DNA from: a virus
DNA length: 21,876 bases
Virus record (IMG/VR): IMGVR_UViG_3300033993_000376
Coordinates: 1 to 21,876 of that record
Direction: 5' to 3' (one strand)
A model generated the notes under the pieces. The model was not told the origin of the DNA. It did not search any database and worked only from the letters and a program-made list of their open reading frames with translations. The translations under genes and the position numbers were made by a program. Positions 12,315-19,954 of this stretch are shown in pieces (the stretch's first letter is position 1; every line of letters starts with the position of its first letter).

Positions 12315-14607
12315 ATTTGACCAACCTAACAGACATTGGCGATGGCACATCTTCAACAAGGCGGCGCAGTTCAGACTTGGACACATCGACCATATCTGGC
12401 GCGCAGAAAATATGCTTTTTAGAGTCAAACTCCCGCGACTTCAATCTGCCCATGTCAACCCATCCCGCCTCTTTCAGGGCATGCAACAAGGCAGGCTGCG
12501 GAACTTTTACGCCAGACGGCGCGGCGCCCGCTAGGCGGTCACAAAGCGCATGGAAGGGAGACGCCACCACACCCTTAGAAAACTCACCCATGCGGGTACG
12601 CATTAACTCGACAAGATAACTTTCGGCCATGCTCATACCATGCTCAACCAAGTTCATCTTGAATTCGGTCAACATGGGGGCTGCACCAGGATTAAATGCG
12701 GCCACATCACGCGAAGCAAGCCAACCGCTAATGGCCGCAAAGCCTCCCGCCTTGTACCACTTCCACATCTTTTCAGCGGCCTGCGCGGTCATGCGCGGCG
12801 CGTGCGACCACACGCAAAACCAACGGCGGTCTTGCGAGTCCAGACTAATTGGCACAGGGTCATTAGAAAACGCCAACACAAACACGCGATTGGCCATCTG
12901 GTAGGGGTGTAGGCCCTTGCGGTTAACTGTCAGCATCTCAGGAGGCGCGGCGATGATGGGCTTGAGTTTGTTGGCCAAGGCCCTGCGCTCCTTGGCGTCT
13001 GGTTCTTTCAACTCGTTCAAGATCAGGATCTCAGACTCAAGGGCATATCCGAACTGCGACGACATGGTGTCGTTGTCCAGCAGGCCACGATTCTTAAGGT
13101 GTGGGCCACAGACGGCCCAGATGAACGGCGCCCACATGGTATCTTTGCCAGACCCTTGATCGCCGCCATGCAACACGGCATGGTTGATCTTGGTCTCAGG
13201 GTGCTGCACCTTAAACGCCATCACGTCAAAGATGTGTTCTAACTCGTCAGCGTTAGGCACTAGCGCCCTGCAATGCTCAAGCCAAGGGGTCACATCACCA
13301 GACCCGACCGCAGGGCGCGCATCGCGCCAACGATTGCCATACAGATCACCATCACGGGCCACAATGACCGACTCGCCTGCTGCGTATGTAATGCCGACAA
13401 GCGCCTTTGCGCCCATGGTCTGGCGGTTCTCGTCAAAACTAACAGACGCCTCGACTTTAGGGTTTTTACCATGTATGGACTTGCAGGGGATGTGACGGAA
13501 CAAGGCGTTAAAGGTCTGGCGGGAGATCTCACGGCGGTCCTGCATATCAAAGTAGGACTCGTCGTCTTGGATGTACGCAAAGCGCTCATACCATTGCGAC
13601 TTCTCGACACGGCCCAGCTCCTTGCGCTCGACCTCGGCGATCACGGCTGCGGCGTCATCTGTGAACATATCGGAGGGCGTCAACTTGGACAACGCCTGAT
13701 CCATGGCCATGGTCAGCAGTTCTTCACGAAGTCCAGGCGCATGCTTGGGGCCGCCATTGTCTGACACCCACTTAAGGAACGCGCTAGAGTCGACTTCAAG
13801 GCAATGACTATGCAGACAGCAATACGCACGATTGGCGGGCATGTAACGGCCTTCTGGGTTGCCGTCGGTATGCTCGGCTGAGTTAGGGCAGATCACGCCT
13901 GCCCAGCCCTCAGCGTTGGGTTTAGACAACAGCAGACCCTGACCCGACAACCACGCCATCACATCGTCTGCGCCGTCGTCTGTTAATCGAATGGGCTTAA
14001 CACCTACTGAGTCAGCAGGCGCGGGAACAACGTCAAGCGCTGCACAGATCTGCTCAAGCGTAAATTCGCGCTCTGGGTGAAACTCGACCAACTTAGATGC
14101 AAAGTTGTTGCGGTCTGGTTTCAAGTTGATCGAACCAGGCAGGCGGAAGTTACGCACGGCATTGATCGCGCCAGAGTCGGTGTAGCCTGCATCGGCAATG
14201 GCTTTGATGGCCGCGCTGAAATCCATCTTTGTAGGTTGTTCTGAGAAGGCGTAGCCCCATTGGAACGAACCCTCTGAGGTTTCCATCTTCCAAGTCGGCT
14301 CAAGAGGCGGGGTCTTGGCCTTTGTGCCCACATCGTCAAGCACCATCACAAGCACATACTCGCAGTAAGCCGCGCCTGCTGACACATGACCATCCTTGAA
14401 ACGGTCAACGATAAACGACGCGGTGTTGCCGTAGATTGCCCAGTCTTTTTTAATCTTGGCGTCAGGCAACATGGCGGGCCATGTGCATTTGATCGCGCCG
14501 TCTGCATGAAACTGCAACTCACCATCCTTGAGCATAGGTTTCTGACGCACGATCAGCGCAGTCTCACCCTCTGGGGCCAAGGACACTAAAAATTCAAGAA
14601 AGTTCAT
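12313..14607 (-). CDS. Primase-helicase: AEP (RepB-like) primase fused to SF3-type helicase
   Basis: The 764-aa product probably primes and unwinds DNA at the phage fork. The N-terminal ~190 residues resemble archaeo-eukaryotic (RepB-like) primases: acidic YVLVMVLDDVGTK (D91, D92) and VRNFRLPGSINLK (151-163), a hallmark motif of that group. Residues ~240-270 have the zinc-ribbon-like arrangement C240, H246, C263/C264, H266, H268, C269. The C-terminal half is a DUF5906/SF3-like ATPase: Walker A GGDQGSGKDT (481-490), acidic Walker B region ILILNELKE (526-534), sensor-like AFSNDP (579-584) and QDRRW (592-596). It starts in an ATGA overlap with the polymerase stop, so it is coupled to it. No separate replicative helicase is seen in the window. 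Confidence 0.88.
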   Translation of the reverse strand: MNFLEFLVSLAPEGETALIVRQKPMLKDGELQFHADGAIKCTWPAMLPDAKIKKDWAIYGNTASFIVDRFKDGHVSAGAAYCEYVLVMVLDDVGTKAKTPPLEPTWKMETSEGSFQWGYAFSEQPTKMDFSAAIKAIADAGYTDSGAINAVRNFRLPGSINLKPDRNNFASKLVEFHPEREFTLEQICAALDVVPAPADSVGVKPIRLTDDGADDVMAWLSGQGLLLSKPNAEGWAGVICPNSAEHTDGNPEGRYMPANRAYCCLHSHCLEVDSSAFLKWVSDNGGPKHAPGLREELLTMAMDQALSKLTPSDMFTDDAAAVIAEVERKELGRVEKSQWYERFAYIQDDESYFDMQDRREISRQTFNALFRHIPCKSIHGKNPKVEASVSFDENRQTMGAKALVGITYAAGESVIVARDGDLYGNRWRDARPAVGSGDVTPWLEHCRALVPNADELEHIFDVMAFKVQHPETKINHAVLHGGDQGSGKDTMWAPFIWAVCGPHLKNRGLLDNDTMSSQFGYALESEILILNELKEPDAKERRALANKLKPIIAAPPEMLTVNRKGLHPYQMANRVFVLAFSNDPVPISLDSQDRRWFCVWSHAPRMTAQAAEKMWKWYKAGGFAAISGWLASRDVAAFNPGAAPMLTEFKMNLVEHGMSMAESYLVELMRTRMGEFSKGVVASPFHALCDRLAGAAPSGVKVPQPALLHALKEAGWVDMGRLKSREFDSKKHIFCAPDMVDVSKSELRRLVEDVPSPMSVRLVK

Positions 14608-16508
14608 TTGCCATACCTTTTCATAGTTTCAACTTCAGCGGCCAAGGGCAGGCCATCTGCCCACTCTGGCGCTGTACACATCACACGTTTTAAATTTTCT
14701 GCCGCTTCTGGGTCGGCTGTTTCGACAACGATTTCATCATGCACATGGAGCACGACGTCATCGAGTTGTCTAAGGGAATGTCGGAGTAAGTCATTGGCGA
14801 CCGCCTGCGTCACATTTTCACATGCCAAGCCTTTCCAAAGGCGGGCGCGTGGCCATTCTTTTGCATCTTGCGCGGGCTTCCATGCCGCCTTGGCATAACT
14901 GACGCCCTCTGATTCCAGTTTGGCATAGGGGTAGCACAAGATCCGGCCAGAGGGTAGGGCATACCATAGGTGTTGACCGTCAAACAAGTATGTGATACGG
15001 CCAGCCTTAAATTCACGCCCCTTGTTTCTCATTGCGCGGGTATAAGCCTCCTCCAGAGCCGACCAATAAGGGACAGACCAAGGATTAGCCCGCCTCCAGC
15101 CATCAACCATCCGTTTGGCGACAGGTTCAGGTAAGCTGATCCCATAAGCCCGACCCATAGCAGCGAAAGCCCCAACACCACCGGCGAATCCACAAGCCAA
15201 TTCTTGTACTTTTCCAATCTGTCGTTGATCTTTGGTGACGTCTGCCACGCGAACATTGAAGGTTGCGGCGGCGTTGACTTTATAGACATCTTCCCCAGTT
15301 CGGAATAGTTCCAGTTTATCGGCGCCTCGCCCTGAAAGCCACGGGTTGACTCGCGCTTCGATGGCCGCCCAGTCTGCCACGACAAAGTGCTTGCCTGTTG
15401 CAGGGACGAGCGCTGGTCTAAGCATTCCCTTAAGTACATCGGTAACGCGCTTTCCATACCGAGGCACGATTGCGTGTCCTCTGACCATGGCTTGCCTGAC
15501 GTCTTCTGGTTCGTCAGCGCACTTGCGTGTGAAGTTGTGGACTTGGGCGCCGTAGGATGATGCTCGGCCTGTTGCTGAACCGCCAGCAAATACGAACGCT
15601 CCGCGTACCCTCTGATCCTCCTCATCCGCCAGACAGCTAAGTCGGTTGAACTTTGCCACCGAAGACGCCCAGAGGTCGTCGGCGCATTGGATAACTTCTT
15701 GGACATCGGCAGGGACTTCATCGGGGTTCTCCATGAGTAAAAGATTGGCTCGTACAGTTTTGTCAATGGAGTACTTGCCATCCTTCTCCATCAACTTCTT
15801 GGCTTCATCGCCCACGCGCTCAAGCACCCACTCACGCATGCGTGGCGACCTGACGCTAGTGATCGCGCCGCCCGTGACTTCCTTGACAATCTGCTCGATC
15901 TCAATCAGTTCATCGGAGGCAAACTTAACGGCTGCTTGGCATAGCGGCACATCGACCAACACGCCGCGATCATTGATGCGCTCGTTGACGTGGTAGTCTG
16001 TAAGTTCTTCGGCAGACAAGTCGCGCATGGCCTTGCTGATCGCACGCATGGCGCGCACGTCTTGCTCACAGTACTGGATCATCTCGGCCATGAGTTCAGG
16101 CGAGTCTTTGAACGGCGGCACGCACATCAAGCGAATTAATTGCGCGCCCCTGTGATCTTTTTTCATAGACGCGCCAGCAAAGCGGCCAACGTCCTCAAGT
16201 GAGCCAGGCGCGCAGTTGGCGCGGGCTTGTGTGGCCGTGCAGTAGAACTGCTCCAACTTAAAATTGATCTGCAACACATACCAAAAGATCAAGCGCTCAA
16301 ACGCAGCGTTATGCGCCCTGATCTGGCCGGTGTAGTTGCGAACGCGCTCAGGGAAGGGCTGGGACGGCACCCATGTCACCACTTCCTCATCGTCGAAAGC
16401 GTAGGACATACACAGCACGTCGGTGCTTGCATCTTGCGCGTAGTTGTATACGCCTTTAGAGCGTAGGTCGCATGTACTGCGTGTCTCGAAGTCAACCCAC
16501 AATGTCAT
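14604..16508 (-). CDS. DNA polymerase, family A, with 3'-5' exonuclease domain
   Basis: I chose ATG 16508 (MTLWVDFETRSTCDLRSKGV), which overlaps the preceding stop as ATGA; extension to TTG 16526 is less likely. The 634-aa product has proofreading motifs Exo I VDFET (D6, E8), Exo II HNAAFE (66-71) and Exo III YCEQD (146-150). The polymerase part has SATGRASSYGAQVHNF (311-326), motif A VVADWAAIEAR (376-386), motif B around R429 and K433 (QRQIGKVQELACGFAGG) and motif C LHVHDEIVVE (587-596). Motif B carries ELACGFAGG where Pol I-type enzymes have NFG..YG, a variant I associate with phage polymerases. No 5'-3' exonuclease domain is present. Confidence 0.95.
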   Translation of the reverse strand: MTLWVDFETRSTCDLRSKGVYNYAQDASTDVLCMSYAFDDEEVVTWVPSQPFPERVRNYTGQIRAHNAAFERLIFWYVLQINFKLEQFYCTATQARANCAPGSLEDVGRFAGASMKKDHRGAQLIRLMCVPPFKDSPELMAEMIQYCEQDVRAMRAISKAMRDLSAEELTDYHVNERINDRGVLVDVPLCQAAVKFASDELIEIEQIVKEVTGGAITSVRSPRMREWVLERVGDEAKKLMEKDGKYSIDKTVRANLLLMENPDEVPADVQEVIQCADDLWASSVAKFNRLSCLADEEDQRVRGAFVFAGGSATGRASSYGAQVHNFTRKCADEPEDVRQAMVRGHAIVPRYGKRVTDVLKGMLRPALVPATGKHFVVADWAAIEARVNPWLSGRGADKLELFRTGEDVYKVNAAATFNVRVADVTKDQRQIGKVQELACGFAGGVGAFAAMGRAYGISLPEPVAKRMVDGWRRANPWSVPYWSALEEAYTRAMRNKGREFKAGRITYLFDGQHLWYALPSGRILCYPYAKLESEGVSYAKAAWKPAQDAKEWPRARLWKGLACENVTQAVANDLLRHSLRQLDDVVLHVHDEIVVETADPEAAENLKRVMCTAPEWADGLPLAAEVETMKRYGK

Positions 16509-17206
16509 AGTGAGCAGACCCTGCAAGTAGGTGCATTGCCATCACCGCGAATCTTGCGGCCTTTCTCAAACTCAACGGCCAAGTCTTTGAGCGCAGCAGG
16601 CCACGCATCACGCTGTGGTGATCTGAACGTGTGGCCGAGCTTCTCCTCGATGGCCACACCCCTTGCATATTCTTCAGGGTAATCACGCCAGAGGTCACGC
16701 CACTCGCCCAGACGCTGATAAGGGCACACGGCGCAGTCGGTGCGACGCGGTATTGACACGCCGCGCTCACCTAAGTATTTCCAGACGTCTGCTTCTTTCC
16801 AGCCCCACTCACGCATGGGAAAGCGAATCTTCATGTCTTCGCCGTAGATGCCGCGCCTGGCTTCTTCGTCAGCGCGCAGGCCAACGTACAAAACAGAACC
16901 TTCGGGCAGCGATTCAAAATATTTGATAGTCGGCTCGATCTTGAGGATACGAGTACACCAGCGCGCCCTGAAGTTGGGCAACATCTGCATCTCGTCAATC
17001 AGGCCGTACAGATCGGTCGTGTGACCGACGCGTTTGATAGGCAGGCCGAGCATGCGCTCCAGCTTTGCCCAATGCTCAACCATCTCAGGCAACTCGTTGC
17101 CCGTGGCGTTGCAGATTAGTTCATACTCACGCGGCTCGACTTCCATAAGCCGAAGCGCAAGCGCTGTGGAATCTTTTCCCCCACTCAGACCAATAACGTG
17201 CTTCAT
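16505..17206 (-). CDS. PAPS-reductase-like PP-loop (ATP pyrophosphatase) protein
   Basis: I chose ATG 17206 (MKHVIGLSGGKDSTALALRL) because AAGGAG lies 6 nt upstream. The 233-aa product has the PP-loop LSGGKDST (7-14), RARWCTRILKI (80-90, C84) and VGLRADEEARRG (108-119), all typical of the PAPS reductase / N-type ATP pyrophosphatase family. Two CxxC pairs (C158/C161 in TDCAVCPYQR, C228/C231 at the C-terminus) could bind Zn or an Fe-S cluster. Relatives include PAPS reductase, DndC of DNA phosphorothioation and tRNA-modifying enzymes; this sequence alone does not tell which activity it has. It sits inside the replication operon between the 210-aa protein and the polymerase, so a role in nucleotide or DNA modification is attractive but unproven. 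Confidence 0.85.
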   Translation of the reverse strand: MKHVIGLSGGKDSTALALRLMEVEPREYELICNATGNELPEMVEHWAKLERMLGLPIKRVGHTTDLYGLIDEMQMLPNFRARWCTRILKIEPTIKYFESLPEGSVLYVGLRADEEARRGIYGEDMKIRFPMREWGWKEADVWKYLGERGVSIPRRTDCAVCPYQRLGEWRDLWRDYPEEYARGVAIEEKLGHTFRSPQRDAWPAALKDLAVEFEKGRKIRGDGNAPTCRVCSL

Positions 17207-17215
17207 AAGCGTCTC

Positions 17216-17250
17216 CTTTCCAAAGCCCCCTGTCACGGGGCTTCAGAAAG
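17216..17250 (-). promoter_or_regulatory. Hairpin touching the ribosome site of the PP-loop gene
   Basis: In the 44-bp gap between genes, the minus-strand RNA can form CTTTC-TG-AAGCCCC, loop GTGACAG, GGGGCTT-TG-GAAAG: 12 bp with a symmetric TG/TG interior loop. The last three bases of the stem are also the first three of the AAGGAG ribosome site (17218-17213). There is no T-run, so it is not a standard terminator. It could reduce translation of the PP-loop gene or protect the upstream mRNA end. Confidence 0.6.
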
Positions 17251-17883
17251 TTAAGCGCTACGGCGGCGGCGTGAAGGTGCTGCTTCTGGCTCTGGTTTAA
17301 CTTCAGGCGACTCGCCATCCATACTGACCCACTCGACAATCTCAAAGACTGGCGTGTAAATCTTGCCGTAGGATTTGTGAGCGTAGTGGTCTTTCTTCAG
17401 ACGCACGACAGGCACTGGCTTGGTTTGGTCTTTCTCGACTTGCTCTGCCAGAGCAACAGCCAAGGTTTGAACTGCGCGCTTGCCGCCCACTGACGTGGTG
17501 GTGAAGCGTGCTTCCATGCCCTTGTCTTCGCCGCTGATGCACTTCAAAGACATGCCAACTTGGCTCTCCCAGCCCTTTTTGGCTTGAGGGGGCGCCTCAT
17601 CTAAAGCAGGCAAGGGATTGCTAACGCTGGTCATTTTCTCGCCCAACACTTCGCCATCGCCCCAAGCAATAAAGCCGTGGACAAAGGAGAAAGGATTGAC
17701 AGCCCAAACAGCGTCGTCTTCGACTTCAGTTTGATCTGCACCAAAGACCCAGTGACCAGTTTTGTCCATCTTGAGGATGACAACACCGGCTGGGCCGACT
17801 TCGGCTTGGATCGAACGCAAAGCGCTAGACAAGGTTGAAACGGCGGGGAGGTTTGCTTGAGAGAAGGTTACTAAACTAGACAT
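17251..17883 (-). CDS. Replication-operon protein of unknown function, 210 aa (candidate ssDNA-binding protein)
   Basis: A ribosome site AAAGGA precedes ATG 17883, nine bp after the exonuclease stop. The product reads MSSLVTFSQANLPAVSTLSS, then AEVGPAGVVILKMDKTGHWV and FGADQTEVEDDAVWAVNPFS, FVHGFIAWGDGEVLGEKMTS. The C-terminal half is mixed beta sequence (KKGWESQVGMSLKCISGEDK, then KSYGKIYTPVFEIVEWVSMD) ending in a Glu/Pro tail and RRRRSA. This protein type is common in phage replication modules beside Cas4-like exonucleases and family A polymerases. Its place and beta-rich, charged-tail build suggest single-strand DNA binding or an annealing accessory role. It lacks a recognisable OB-fold motif, so the function is inference. 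Confidence 0.8.
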   Translation of the reverse strand: MSSLVTFSQANLPAVSTLSSALRSIQAEVGPAGVVILKMDKTGHWVFGADQTEVEDDAVWAVNPFSFVHGFIAWGDGEVLGEKMTSVSNPLPALDEAPPQAKKGWESQVGMSLKCISGEDKGMEARFTTTSVGGKRAVQTLAVALAEQVEKDQTKPVPVVRLKKDHYAHKSYGKIYTPVFEIVEWVSMDGESPEVKPEPEAAPSRRRRSA

Positions 17884-17892
17884 GATTTTCCT

Positions 17893-19020
17893 TTACTGGA
17901 TTTTAGAAAGGGCAGCAGATAACTGTTTGCCCAAGAGCATCACTTCGGGTCGTGGGTCATCCACGCTTGCCAAAGTGTTACCTGACGAGATGGCGACCAC
18001 GAGGTCTTCTGGTAGGCCGAGCTTGCGTTTCTTCAACGCCTTCTCGGCCTTCGCAGGGGAGACGACAGAAGTCTCCATCACTTCAGATTCTGTGAGGCCG
18101 TATGCGAACAAAGCGACTTTGGCTTTCTCCTCATCCGACCATGACCTGATGGCACGCTTGGCCACCAGTTTGTATTCAGGCAACTTGGCGCCAGACTCAA
18201 GCATTTGCAATGCAAGGGCGCGTAAGTCTTTGATCCAATCCTCAAGCATGTCAGCGTTCTTGAGATAAGCGCTGATCTTGGGCGCGTCTAAATTATCAAG
18301 TTGCACCTTCAATGCGCGGTCTACTGCGCCGGTCATCTTAGGACAGATAGGCTTGGCCGCGCACCAACGGCAATGGTCACCGACGGCCAATGGCGCGTCT
18401 GGCTTCATAGCTGTTTTGACTGCGGCGTACAACTGCACTTCAAACTCCCAAATGCGCTTTGGTGTTGTCACCCAGCGGCGTACTTCAGGGGGCTGGACAA
18501 TGACCATTTCGATCTCAGTCACGCCCTCAAACGCCCACTGCGCTTCGGGTGTACGCATAGCGGCGGCGGCGTAGAACATCAACTGTGGGTTTTCTTCCAC
18601 CTCGACCATGACACCATCACCGAATTTCCAATCAAGAACGACGGCGCGATTACCAAGGCGGCCAATAAGATCAGTAGAACCAAACACGCCAGGAAGCAGA
18701 TCACCAAAACCAACTCTAGTCTCTGCCTCAATTTCCATCTTATGCTCGGGGTCGATGATGTCAAGGGCGCGCAAGGCTGGCAGAATCTTTTCTTCCACCA
18801 ATTCAAGCGTAAGAATTTGATCTTCATAGCGTGTGCCAATGTAATATTCTGGCGGCTCCTCGCTCATGATGAGTTCAGCCATGACGTTGTGTAGGAGTGT
18901 GCCTTCGTCAGCGTATTTGCTTGAAGGCTTAGGGGGCATCTTTTGCACCAGCGCCACACTGCCTGGGCAGTTGATGACGCGCTTGGCTGTTGAGCCGCCT
19001 ACGATGTTTGAGTGTTGCAC
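17893..19020 (-). CDS. Cas4/DUF2800-like PD-(D/E)XK exonuclease
   Basis: The start is GTG 19020 with AGGA 8 nt upstream. The 375-aa product has nuclease motifs in order: EGTLLHNVMAE (39-49, with H44), GVFGSTDLIG (111-120, D117), VVLDWKFGDG (127-136, D130 and K132) and NPQLMFYA (144-151, Q146 and Y150). Cysteines C18 (INCPGS), C217, C220 and C226 (HCRWCAAKPICPK) fit the four-Cys Fe-S cluster of Cas4/AddB-type nucleases. DUF2800 proteins of this length are frequent in phage replication modules and probably resect DNA ends for recombination. It is the first gene of the leftward replication operon. Confidence 0.88.
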   Translation of the reverse strand: MQHSNIVGGSTAKRVINCPGSVALVQKMPPKPSSKYADEGTLLHNVMAELIMSEEPPEYYIGTRYEDQILTLELVEEKILPALRALDIIDPEHKMEIEAETRVGFGDLLPGVFGSTDLIGRLGNRAVVLDWKFGDGVMVEVEENPQLMFYAAAAMRTPEAQWAFEGVTEIEMVIVQPPEVRRWVTTPKRIWEFEVQLYAAVKTAMKPDAPLAVGDHCRWCAAKPICPKMTGAVDRALKVQLDNLDAPKISAYLKNADMLEDWIKDLRALALQMLESGAKLPEYKLVAKRAIRSWSDEEKAKVALFAYGLTESEVMETSVVSPAKAEKALKKRKLGLPEDLVVAISSGNTLASVDDPRPEVMLLGKQLSAALSKIQ

Positions 19021-19048
19021 TTTACTGTCCTTTAGTTAATGAGCTTTT

Positions 19049-19097
19049 AATGTAGCACAAAAATAATTGTTGTGCAAATCTTTTTTACATGTATACT
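19049..19097. promoter_or_regulatory. Back-to-back promoters and a dyad between the replication operons
   Basis: Leftward: -35 TTGCAC (minus strand 19077-19072), 17-bp spacer, -10 TACATT (19054-19049), about 30 bp before GTG 19020. Rightward: TTGTGC (19070-19075), 16-bp spacer, TATACT (19092-19097), only 7 bp before ATG 19105. Arms GCACAA (19055-19060) and TTGTGC (19070-19075) form a perfect 6-bp dyad around a 9-bp AT-rich centre, covering the core of both promoters. It is a possible operator that controls both operons together. The hexamers are only moderate matches. Confidence 0.45.
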
Positions 19098-19104
19098 TTG
19101 CGGC

Positions 19105-19377
19105 ATGCGTGAAAAAGAAATTGAAATTTATTTTGACTGGGCGGTGCAGAGCATTGGCGGCAGGACTTGGAAGTTTACTTCGCCTGGACGCAAAGGTGTA
19201 GCAGATCGCATTGCGTGTTTACCCGATGGGCAGACATGGTTTGTGGAAGTCAAAACCAAGGGCGGCAGACTGTCTGCGCTCCAGAAATTATTTGAAACCG
19301 ACATGATGCTGTTGCGTCAAAACTACGCATGTCTTTGGACTAAGGAACAAGTTGATGAGTGGATTAAAAGTACTTAA
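19105..19377 (+). CDS. VRR-NUC domain nuclease, 90 aa
   Basis: I chose ATG 19105 (MREKEIEIYFDWAVQSIGGR); the longer frame from 19072 would start inside the promoter. The single domain shows the PD-(D/E)XK core: E5, GVADR (31-35, D34), FVEVKTKGG (46-54, E48 and K50) and SALQKLFE (57-64, Q60). Stand-alone VRR-NUC proteins of phages are often found beside SNF2-type helicases, as here, and are thought to act as structure-specific nucleases such as Holliday-junction resolvases. No ribosome site is visible and the putative -10 box is so near that the mRNA may be leaderless. It overlaps the methyltransferase gene by 23 bp. Confidence 0.9.
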   Translation: MREKEIEIYFDWAVQSIGGRTWKFTSPGRKGVADRIACLPDGQTWFVEVKTKGGRLSALQKLFETDMMLLRQNYACLWTKEQVDEWIKST

Positions 19378-19954
19378 TTTGTACGCCGGTATCGGTGGTA
19401 ACCGCCGTCTATGGGGGGGGTGTGAAGTGACGGCTGTTGAATACTCACCAGAGATCGCGCAAGTCTATGGACAGCTTTACCCGCAAGACACTGTGGTCGT
19501 CGGCGACGCGGTCGCGTACTTGGAAAAGCGCTACGCTGAGTTTGACTTTATCTGGGCCAGCCCGCCCTGCCCAAGCCACGGCCAGTATCGGCATAACGTT
19601 GGCGTCATTGGCAAAGGCTTTGCGCCCATCATGCCCGACATGTCGCTGTACGCGCAGATTGTATTTTTACAACACTATTTCAAAGGCAAATACGTCGTTG
19701 AAAACGTCAAGCCTTACTACGAGCCGCTTGTCAAACCCACGTTTGAAATGCAGCGCCATTTGTTTTGGTCAAACTTTGACGTCCCTGCGCGCAAGTTTGA
19801 CAAGTCTGACATTCGGCACAAAAACAAGATTTCAGATTTTGAAGGCCATGAGATTGTCGCGGCTAGTAAGATTTCTAACAAGCGCCAGGCGCTACGCAAT
19901 TGCGTTGACTCTGACTTAGGTCTGCATGTGTTTGAAAGCGCGTATGCGACTTAG
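19355..19954 (+). CDS. Short C5-cytosine DNA methyltransferase
   Basis: ATG 19355 follows AAGGA after 8 nt; TTG 19352 is an alternative. The 199-aa product has the SAM motif LNLYAGIGGNRRLW (7-20), acidic E29 and D51, the catalytic ASPPCPSHGQYR (69-80, C72), motif VI VVENVKPYYEP (114-124) and QRHLFWSNFDVP (133-144), then KRQALRNCVDSDLGLHVFES (176-195) as the closing motif. Typical C5 methyltransferases are 300-400 aa with a target-recognition domain between motifs VIII and IX; here there is room for only about 35 residues. The role could be self-protection against host restriction. A G8 run (19413-19420) lies at codons ~20-22. The gene is in a tight row with the VRR-NUC and helicase genes. Confidence 0.9.
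   Translation: MSGLKVLNLYAGIGGNRRLWGGCEVTAVEYSPEIAQVYGQLYPQDTVVVGDAVAYLEKRYAEFDFIWASPPCPSHGQYRHNVGVIGKGFAPIMPDMSLYAQIVFLQHYFKGKYVVENVKPYYEPLVKPTFEMQRHLFWSNFDVPARKFDKSDIRHKNKISDFEGHEIVAASKISNKRQALRNCVDSDLGLHVFESAYAT

Noticed and set aside
15029-15781. 250-codon frame on the same strand within the polymerase gene
   Set aside because: It lies wholly inside the polymerase frame with its conserved motifs, has no recognisable product and reads as low-quality composition; it is a shadow.
17216-17250. Rho-independent terminator after the 210-aa gene
   Set aside because: The stem is good but no T-run follows on the transcribed strand; it overlaps the next ribosome site instead.
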